Below, piece by piece: positions 56,403-64,000 of a stretch of DNA of 64,000 bases; position 1 is the first letter of the stretch, and every line of letters starts with the position of its first letter. The stretch comes from Hysterium pulicare CBS 123377. Its lineage: Eukaryota > Ascomycota > Dothideomycetes > Hysteriales > Hysteriaceae. Location: contig AJFK01000620.1 of assembly GCA_000467715.1 (NCBI GenBank), positions 1 through 64,000 of the forward strand. Direction: 5' to 3'. Under the pieces are notes generated by a model. The model was not told the origin of the DNA and did not search any database. It saw only the letters and a list, made by a program, of their open reading frames with translations. The position numbers and the translations under genes are program-made.

Positions 56403-58449
56403 ATGCCTTTTCTAGCACAGGAGCATGTTGATATTGCATCCAAGGATCTGTTGTCTTGGATATTTGACGAGCAGAAATATGATCAAGATAAGCCTGTTAG
56501 AAAGCTCTCGGTTCACATGGTTGAGAGGTGTAGCTTGCTAATCAAGAGTGAATATAGATCTATATTGACGCCGCTGATTCTTCACGAACGATATTTTCGC
56601 GTCAAGCTCAATCAATGACGAGGAAACTATGCGCTGGATTTAGGGGTATAGGTTTAGAGAAGGGAGATTGTGTTTGCTTGCTCTCTTTCAATGATGTGCG
56701 TCTGCCATTCCATCAATATCTGAAACTTGCAAAGCAAAGAATGAAATCTCCCCATTTTCTTTGATCTTCATCTCTAATTTTTATCTCGTCACTCAACATA
56801 AGGCTCGCCTGCTAAGATCATGTATTCATTATTCTCATATATCGCAGATATACTACTCAATAGCCTTCCTCGGCATCGTCGCCGCCGGCTGCATCTTCGC
56901 GGGCGTGAACCCATCACATACTCCCTACGAACTGACTCACGCCTTCAAAACCGCAAAAGTCCGTGCTTTGCTTGTAGAGCCTGAACTCTTATCCAATGCT
57001 CTTGTTGCGGCGGAAGCATGCGATATCCCGAAGTCCTGCATTCTTGTTTTTGACCACCATCGGCAGAGTTCTCGGTCGCTTTCTAACTCAGTCAGGAGTG
57101 GCGTGACAGGAAGATTTGAAAATATAAATGGAAAGGAAGCTAGGGTAGAGTTGAAGAATTGGTGGACGCTAATGGAGCAAGGGGAGCAAGATTGGGAGCG
57201 GTGGGATGATCAGCAGAAGAGCGAGACCACGAGTGCTGCGAGGTCATTCTCGAGTGGAACCACTGGACTACCGAAAGCATTGGATTTGAGTCATTGGAAT
57301 TTTGTCGCGCAGCATACACTCGTGATGGAGTATAAACCACGGGAATTCCCTGTGAGCCCCCCTTTCCCACGTTCTTATGTGTTGGGAGTGAACGAGCACA
57401 GGAAGACGGGCTTATGTGAGAGTTTACTAGGTCGTGAGATTACTATGCAATCCCATGTTCCATGTCTCCATCGTACCTCGAGTGCATACTTCACCTCTTA
57501 GAAGCGGCATCGTGACGTACGTGATGCGAAGATTCGAACTGGAACCCTACCTCCACTCCATCGAGCGGTATCAGATCACAGAAGTGAACATGGTATGCCT
57601 GCCCCCTTTTCTCCCAATCCCACCCATTTACTTCATATCAAGGTCCCACCAATGGTCGTCCAAATCCTGAACTCGCCCCTAACAGAAAAATACTCCCTGG
57701 CCTCTATCCGCAATGCCTGGACCGGCGCAGCACCTCTCCACCACTCCCTCCAACGCCGCCTAAAGTCCCTCCTCCCCAGCACCACCCCCTTCAACCAAGT
57801 CTGGGGCATGAGCGAAACATCATGCATAGCAACCATGCTCTTCCCGCCCGAATACGACGCCACGGGCTCCGTAGGACGGCTTCTGCCCAACCTCGACGCC
57901 AAGATCATCGACGAGGACGGGAAGGATGTCACAGATTTCGATGTCGAAGGGGAGCTTTGTGTGAGGGGTCCGATTGTCGTAAGAGGCTATTTCGAGAACG
58001 AGGAGGAGAATCGAAGGAGTTGGGATCGGGAAGGCTATTTTAGGACGGGGGATGTGGTGGTGAGGAAGAGCGGGAATGGGCTGTGGTATATTGTGGATAG
58101 GAAGAAGGAGTTGATTAAAGTTAGGGGGTTCCAAGTTGCGCCGGCTGAGCTTGAAGGCGTGCTTTTGGGTCACCCGGAGATTGCGGACGCGGCTGTACTT
58201 GGAGTCATGGTGGGAAAGACGTCTGGAGAGGGAGGCACGGAATTGCCGAGAGCGTATGTAGTCAAGAAGATGGGAAGCGAGTTGGGAGAGGAAGGAGTGA
58301 GAGAGTGGATGAAGACGAGGCTGGCGAGGTATAAGCAGTTGGATGGGGGTGTGAGATTTGTGGATGGTATTCCGAAGAATGCGAGTGGGAAGATTCTGAA
58401 GAAAGCTCTTAGGGAAATGGCGGAAAGAGAGCTTGGAGCGAGGCTGTAA
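56403..58449 (+). CDS. 4-coumarate:CoA-ligase-like acyl-CoA synthetase
   Basis: AMP-forming ligase that adenylates a carboxylic acid and joins it to CoA. Five exons (56403-56495, 56558-56695, 56848-57351, 57431-57592, 57643-58449) give 567 residues. The uninterrupted frames look broken, but splicing restores conserved text at each joint: DKPIYIDAADSS, FNDIYYSIAFLG, PREFPVVRLLCNPMFHV and EVNMVPPMVVQIL. Motifs are FSSGTTGLPKA (about residue 211), WGMSETSC (about 352), GYFRTGDVV (about 431) and the C-terminal GKILKK lysine region. The FSS start of the ATP loop replaces the usual YSS. It ends in ARL, which fits the loose peroxisomal PTS1 consensus, so peroxisomal location is plausible. Substrate not predictable; a hydroxycinnamate or fatty acid is most likely. 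Confidence 0.9.
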
Positions 58450-59523
58450 AATGGGGAGAGCGCTTCTTAAGTCTAGTTATTAGATCTCCTTCATATTCTA
58501 AATATCACATATAAGAACCTAAAATCAAAGAACTACTCTTCTCGGGCAACCTTACAAACTGGCTTACAGTCGCTGATTCTGAATAAGTAGCTTACCTTAA
58601 GCCTAATTCCTAAACTTTTAAATCTATATATCTAATTTAACTAATTTCTAGTATACTAAAATCTAAACTTAAAGAAATACTCTTCTTATATACTTTAGAT
58701 AAGTAAATCATAACCTTTAAAGTCCTGATCCATAGCCCAGCTTCATCTCATTTCCTTACCCCTAAATCCTTGCACTTAAATAAACCCTATCCTTCTTTAT
58801 TTAAAGCACCGCTGACGGCCCGTGCCCCATTATCCATTAACTCTTATTTCTCCTTAGTAGAAACAAATCCTAGCCTTCACTGGGAAAGAGAAGTCTTTGT
58901 TGTCACGATAAAAAGCTTGACATATCATTACTCTGCGTCTGGAGTAGACAGAGTGGATGAGCTAGTTCATGATTGGGGCAACGAGGTAAGAGTACTATGG
59001 CTAGGTGAGAGCAGCTTATGGTAGATTAGGGTGATAGGAAGCTTTGTGGTTGGGAAACAGTGGTACGATGTTCGTGGCTTGGCGAGCTGATGTTGATGCA
59101 TGTTCTTGCCGTAATCGTGGTTCAGCCGTAGAAAGGAATCACGCTTCAAAGGTGCTTCTAAGTATTCGCCATATTAAGTCACACACAAGGGAGAAGCCAC
59201 AATTTTGCAGCGTGTATCTTTCGATTCAACATCCACCCATCTCAATATCCATTACTATTCCTATCATATTATTTGCGAATATATCTCAGATGAAGCATCC
59301 GTAAGCCCATACCTGTTAACCCGGTATGACCGAAGATTACCGCCAAGCAAAGTGTTCCTGAAAAGACAGTATACCATCGCCAGAGAAAAGGGCCGACAGA
59401 TAGTACGAACCAGACGCTATGCATGAAGAAGAAGAAAGAGCATGACGCCTGTAGTATACGCGTGAAGAGGGGAAGTGACCAGTCTAAGATTGGGAGAGAA
59501 AAGGTGTAATGGCAGTGCCCGCT
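58450..59523. other. intergenic with AT-rich, RIP-like tract
   Basis: No gene in 1.07 kb. From about 58470 to 58740 the DNA is strongly AT-rich, with many TA steps and no open frame; the stretch 58600-58720 is the extreme. This is what repeat-induced point mutation leaves behind in ascomycetes, so a mutated repeat is likely, though no family can be named. The rest (58.8-59.5 kb) holds only short chance frames. Confidence 0.45.
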
Positions 59524-60485
59524 CTAAAGCAGAATGGTGAAACCAGCGAAGACACCAGCGAAAATAACGGCGAGACCGTAGCTTTGACCAAGGTTTAACA
59601 TGGCCGATGCAGCGTTCTTGCCGCTATTCCCGCCGGCGGCTGTTGTTGTAGCTGCCGCTCCACCGAAGCCAGTGATGATTGCGCTGGATGTTTGGACATT
59701 AGATTTGCCTCCGGTAGCGGTAGCAGACATGGTGGAGGAGCTGGTCGAGTTAAGACGGGTTGGGTTTTGAGCACCGCAGGGGTGGTTGGCTCTGTATAAG
59801 AGAATTAGCTTCAGGCTGATGGTGATGTAGATGGGTCCTTGGAGAACATACCGGCAGTCGTTCGAGCACGAATTATCCTGTTTACAGGCTGCTACGCACT
59901 GGGTTCCCCACTGTGTGCAGACGTAGTACGGGAGTGTCTGGGAGTATTCGGTAACATTGGGGCTCTGGCCGTTGGCACAGACGCAGTCGTAGGTTAGAGC
60001 AGCCTACGGATGAACTGAGTTAGCCTCTGTCTTTCGGTGACGATAACAAAAAGCTCGAAAACACCCCCAAAAGAGTCTAAAGACTGTCCTGAAACGTCTC
60101 GTCCCATATTGAGCCTTGCAACAAGGAGAGCCGCCGAACATCTCAACGTATCCTTCCTTTGTGAAACCAATCTACAAGTGTGCTTTCAATTGTCCTCCAC
60201 ATCCAATAGGGAGGATGAGAACCTGAAATTACTTACAGGATCACAGTCATTGGCCGAAGTGCTGGCCGAGTTGCCGGGAAGTTGCAGGCAGAGGAGAGGG
60301 CATTGAGTCTGCTGGGAGAAGCACCAGGCCTCTGGAAGGTGTTAGACATGTTTTATTGACCAAGGTCGGATGGGGAACGTACGTCTGGTAGCTAGTGGTA
60401 CGGAATTGGGGTCGATTGTGTATTGCTCTTGAGAAAGGGTCAAGCCAGCAAAGGCGAGGACGCTGAGAATAGTGGTAGAACGCAT
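59524..60485 (-). CDS. GPI-anchored Cys-rich secreted protein (DUF7707 type)
   Basis: Exons 60485-60383, 60331-60237, 60003-59852 and 59791-59524 give 205 residues. The signal peptide is MRSTTILSVLAFAGLTLSQ. A Cys-rich domain of about 90 residues follows (AWCFSQQTQCPLLC, NDCDP, YDCVCANGQSPNVTEYSQTL, YYVCTQWGTQCVAACK, CSNDC). A Ser/Thr/Ala/Gly-rich stalk comes next, then a GPI-attachment tail with a small-residue site and a hydrophobic end (SYGLAVIFAGVFAGFTILL). The Cys spacing resembles CFEM domains but fits the fungal DUF7707 family better in my reading. Predicted location: outer leaflet of the plasma membrane or the cell wall. Function unknown. The start is fixed by the signal peptide. Confidence 0.87.
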
Positions 60486-61402
60486 GTTGATTATTGAAGT
60501 CGTAAGAGATTATTACTAGAGGAAGAGTTAGACTCGGGTGGGAGGGAATTGGTGGGGAGTTCGGAGAAGTCGTTGGGGCCGGTATGCAACTGGTTGACCA
60601 AGGGATGCGAGGAATGGTAGACTTACGGTAAAGGTTCAGCGCTTTTAGCGGAATGGGGAGTTGAAGTGACGGGAGTATTACAAAAGACTAATATAGTGAA
60701 TGTTAGATAGTGAAAAGTATCAGCAAGAAGAGAAACAATTCGTCCCAAGGTTGTACGGGTGCACCAAAGCGAGTGTGGGCGTAAAGGGAGGAAAAGAAGA
60801 GTCGAGCTGGGTGCATGTTGATAAAGGGAGGTAGGGATGGCTGGTGGTCACGCCAGATCTGTGAGCGGCCCCAGCTTGCTGTGCTTGACTGCCCTAGCAT
60901 CACGATACGGAGAGCCAGCCATTTCTCCGCATGTGCTCAGCGAGACAGCGACAAAAAGCAGCTGGTGCCGGCTCGATTGGGCCTGGTGTAGGGTGGTTTT
61001 CGTGGTGAGTGTTTGTCTGATGCGCCCCAAAAAGCCAAAGAGGTTCGGAGGTGCTGAAGCACAGGCCGACGCGCGCAGGGGTGAGCCGCACTGAATCGCA
61101 GCTCGAAATGAACTGTCGCCAATAACGCCAGGCTGTTTCTCGCGATCGTTGCGCCGCTGTCCATCAATATTTCCAGGGTCTCGTCTGGAGATTGGTTGAA
61201 CGGCCGCAGCAAGCTTCATCCTAAACTGCCCACACTTTTTTTAACGGGGACCTCGTTCTTTCATACCTCAACGTCTTACCACATACAACACCCACTAACT
61301 GCTGCATGCCACCATCCGACCCAGCTGAACCCCTCATATCGATACATATCAGTCAGTCTGCATCGCCCAGCCGCCTTTCTGGCCACTGGCTCCACTAAAT
61401 GC
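60486..61402. other. divergent promoter region, DUF7707 gene and YPT35
   Basis: About 920 bp between two genes read in opposite directions. The YPT35 frame is open upstream to 61196 but lacks an in-frame ATG with good context before 61403. No repeat or other gene. Confidence 0.45.
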
Positions 61403-62246
61403 ATGGAGTCTGCGGGCTCTGCAACCACACCCAACGGAAATCACCCTGCCCGTGACGCTCCCAAGTCCGCCACGCATGAAACGGCCCATCATATCGTGAT
61501 TCCGCCATACTGGCAATTGCACCAGAGAAACGATTCAAGCCTGAGCTATGCATCTATCGACAACACCAACAGACGTTCTCTCATCCGTCTTGAAGACCAC
61601 ACCGACGAGGGCTCCGAGCAATGCAAGGCCCTTTGGGCAAAGCATGTAGCCATCGACGATTATGTTGTTGTGAGCGGCACTGCTCCTGGTGTAGGAGCTT
61701 ATGTTGTCTGGAACTGCACCGTCGAAACGCTGGATGTAAGTCTCCCGTTTGTTTTCCCCACAACTGCGTGACGGCGCCTGGACATGCTCATATTTCCGAC
61801 TATCCCAATTGCGTAGAATACTAACCAGTGTCAGGGTGGCCCGATGAAGATAAGGAAGAGGTACTCATCATATGGCCTCGTTATCCTTTCATTTACTCAC
61901 ATTTGCAGATATTCGGAATTTGATGAATTACGCAAGAAGCTCGTGAAAACATTCCCTCATGCTGAGGGGGCGATGCCACAATTGCCGCCAAAAAGTGTCA
62001 TATGTACGAGAAACCACCTGCAACTCACCCCACCTACCTGCTCTAGCCTTTGCTGATATTGAACAGCACGCTTTCGTTCGAGATTTCTGGAAAGACGGAA
62101 AGACGGTCTTTCGTATTTTCTGAAGTATGTCCCGATGATGTGTTTGCCTCCACACTAACAATATCGATCTGACTATTTTTAGCTGCATCCTACTTAACCC
62201 CGAATTCGCCGGATCGCCAGTGCTCAAGGAATTTTTGTTCTCGTAA
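61403..62246 (+). CDS. YPT35: PX-domain endosomal protein Ypt35
   Basis: Phosphoinositide-binding PX protein. Yeast Ypt35 sits on endosomes and vacuoles and is an adaptor recruiting the lipid-transfer protein Vps13. Exons 61403-61735, 61835-61860, 61909-62003, 62067-62124 and 62183-62246 give 191 residues, including one exon of 26 nt. The first 50 residues are unstructured. The PX domain runs from about residue 60 to the end: DYVVVSGTAPGVGAYVVWNC, KIRKRYSEFDELRKKLVKTF with the RYSEF phosphoinositide motif, MPQLPPKS (the PxxP loop), and SRFLERRKDGLSYFLNCILL. The end KEFLFS matches the family. The region before the domain could hold the Vps13-binding sequence, but I cannot point to it. Confidence 0.92.
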
Positions 62247-62975
62247 ATATTCTTCTATTGCTGTACATACACCTTGCACACCCTTACGGCATAATGTCTA
62301 GTACATTTTGAATACATGAATCCCTTCCTGGACCCATTGGTTTGTTGGGAGCTTTCCATGCGATTGGGGAATAGTAGCAATTGACGGTCGATGATTTTGG
62401 AGCTTGATGCTTTATGTAAAGAATTATGAATGACTGTTACTGAGATTTTGAAATCGAAGGAAGAATAAAACTGGCCCAGGAATCAGGCTGTACGCCCTTG
62501 TCATGGCAGTTTGATAATACCATGATGTTCCCTCTGGAAGGGAATTGAAAACACGGTTCGTAGTTGAAACATCGCCCTGACCATACCTGGGTAGATCTTG
62601 ACTTGCTGAGGCTTGAAGATAAATGGTCAATGCATACTGTGGCGCTCGAACTGAATCCTTCGTCCCTATCCATAAGGTCCTAGAATGATCATGTTTAATT
62701 TTCCGGCGAGGCTATAGTAAAAGATAGCTGCTGCTGACGCTAAGTGAATAATACGCTGGTTCTATTGTGACGCAGTGAAAACCATCCATCTCAGGCACAG
62801 CTCCCCTAATCTCGTTCGCCTACAGACAGGAACCAAGCCCAAACGGCAAGCCCCTACCTTTGGTAAAGAGACGGTCCCTTCGCCGAAGAGGCTCAAGAAG
62901 GAAAACAACAACACCCAGATGCACATTTCGAGCCCAAGATCCAAAGAAAGATGAGCCATCGAATAAATGCTTACC
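62247..62975. other. intergenic, YPT35 3' flank and promoter of the SAS4-domain gene
   Basis: About 730 bp. No gene was recognised. The region 62.86-62.97 kb is open in the plus strand and may be leader or an alternative N-terminus of the next gene. Confidence 0.45.
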
Positions 62976-64000
62976 ATGGTCAACTTGTCCCGGTCGACGT
63001 TGCGATCCTCGAGTGGGCGGCTCGCTCATGACAGACATGCTAAATCACCCGCGACCGAGACCAGCGAAAACATCACCACCAAGCTATCAACACGACGGAC
63101 CTCGAAAAGCACGACTTTGCTCTCCCTTACAGATGAGAAAGTAGACACAAAAGCGACCCCGCAGAAAGCGACGGTATTAGTGCCTTCACGAACCAATTCG
63201 CGGAAAAGGCCAGCCACAACTGTCGACAGTGACGCGCCCGGCGAGCGATCGAGACCTCCGACGAGAGTCACAGTAACACAGCCTCACGGAGGTCTGCTTC
63301 AGACCACCAACGGAGTCCAGACGGTCCTCGGAATCGGCGAGGATGACGTCCCTTCTGGAATTTCCACCCCAAAAACGAATGGGGTCGGAAATGGTCTCAG
63401 CGTGCCGTCAGCTGGAACACAGGGCAACAAGGACAAGAGGTCACTGAGATCGCAGGATGGAGGATCGCGTCTGAAGAGCGATCTCTCAATATATTTCTCC
63501 AACTACGATGATATCATTGCCGACGTTCCAAAACAGCCTGGTAATACATTCGGACCCCGTTTTGGAGTGTACGAGGCTGACAGCTGCAGAGTTTCTGGAA
63601 CTTGACACCCCCATCTACATTGTCGATGAACCGCTGAAGACCAGCAAACCCCCAAGTACCTCCACATCCTCTCCTATTCGAACATCGGTCAGTCCGCACA
63701 GGCCTCGCAAGTCGAAAGCATCTACACCCTCACAACCCCGGCCTTCGAAACCTACATCGCAATCATCTACTACATTTCAGGTCGTCGAATACTCCTCGAT
63801 AGAGCGGCATACACGTCAGGACAATGTCTCCGACCCTCTTTCAGACTCCGTATACTTTGCATCACACAGGCGGGCAGAACGGAAGGAGAAGCAGCTACGG
63901 AATATCGAAAAGGAGCGAGCCATGCATGAGAAGGTACAACTTGAGAGACTTCTCGATGGCTTGCAGGGGCCTGATTGGTTAAAAGTGATGGGTATAACTG
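62976..64000 (+). CDS. SAS4-domain chromatin protein (partial, cut by window end)
   Basis: Exons 62976-63540 and 63590-64000, the second running off the window; 325 residues are visible. A 49-nt intron (donor GTAATA, acceptor CTGCAG, GCTGAC branch) removes an apparent frame break. The N-terminus is Ser/Thr/Arg-rich with basic runs such as SRKRPATTV. Next come YFSNYDDIIADVPK, ELDTPIYIVDEPLK, a Pro/Ser-rich linker and a helical stretch (RRAERKEKQLRNIEKERAMH) ending LLDGLQGPDWLKVMGIT. That helix and DWLKVMGI agree with the SAS4 domain (Something About Silencing complex subunit 4, a histone acetyltransferase complex component). The start could also be the ATG at 62967; the one at 62976 has the better context (CTTACCATGG). 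Confidence 0.8.

Noticed and set aside
56403-57670. CoA-ligase gene appeared to be a pseudogene with frame breaks
   Set aside because: Four introns with proper GT-AG ends remove every apparent break, and conserved family text reads across each joint. The gene looks intact.
38241-58449. A classical secondary-metabolite gene cluster
   Set aside because: No PKS, NRPS, terpene cyclase or pathway-specific zinc-cluster regulator was found; the enzymes are scattered on both strands.
63485-63605. Frame break in the SAS4-domain gene
   Set aside because: A 49-nt intron (63541-63589) restores the frame; the stop at 63603-63605 is in intron-shifted sequence.

Overview
The window looks like nuclear DNA of a filamentous ascomycete (Pezizomycotina). 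The reasons are the short GT-AG introns, mostly 44-150 nt and often with a CTRAC-like branch site, the compact genes on both strands, and fungus-specific families (DUF6594, DUF7707, five-finger Yth1, CFEM-like GPI-anchored secreted proteins). The proteins read closest to what I remember from Leotiomycetes, but that placement is only an impression. I reconstructed 24 protein-coding genes by joining exons by hand. All 23 complete models give an open frame through every splice. The last gene runs off the right edge. I found no rRNA, tRNA, CRISPR array or recognisable transposon gene.

Left third (1-21 kb): gene-poor. It holds three DUF6594 membrane-protein genes (4.2-5.3, 8.6-9.6 and 15.4-16.5 kb) separated by 3.4-5.8 kb stretches that contain only isolated coding-like exons, followed by the essential mRNA 3'-end factor gene YTH1 (18.5-19.3 kb).

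Middle (21-38 kb): dense and mostly housekeeping. In order: a cytosolic-type GH18 chitinase, VPS53 of the GARP tethering complex, an F-box protein, a DUF202 membrane protein, then a transporter island of urea permease DUR3, peptide transporter PTR2 (tail to tail with DUR3) and vacuolar zinc transporter ZRC1.

Right (38-64 kb): accessory and small-molecule genes. In order: a cytochrome P450 followed by a DHA2-type MFS exporter, two tandem fungal membrane glycoproteins with large ectodomains, a SnoaL/NTF2-like protein, an unrecognised conserved-looking protein, a short-chain dehydrogenase, a SAP-domain protein, an EthD-fold protein next to a 4-coumarate:CoA-ligase-like enzyme with a possible peroxisomal tail, a GPI-anchored DUF7707 protein, the PX-domain protein YPT35 and the start of a SAS4-domain chromatin protein.

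No polyketide synthase, NRPS or terpene synthase is present. The P450, MFS, SnoaL, SDR, EthD and CoA-ligase genes are therefore at most a loose accessory neighbourhood, not a demonstrated biosynthetic cluster. The items most worth following are the DUF6594 cluster, the paired ectodomain membrane proteins, and two genes (DUF202 and SDR) in which a terminal intron decides the C-terminus.
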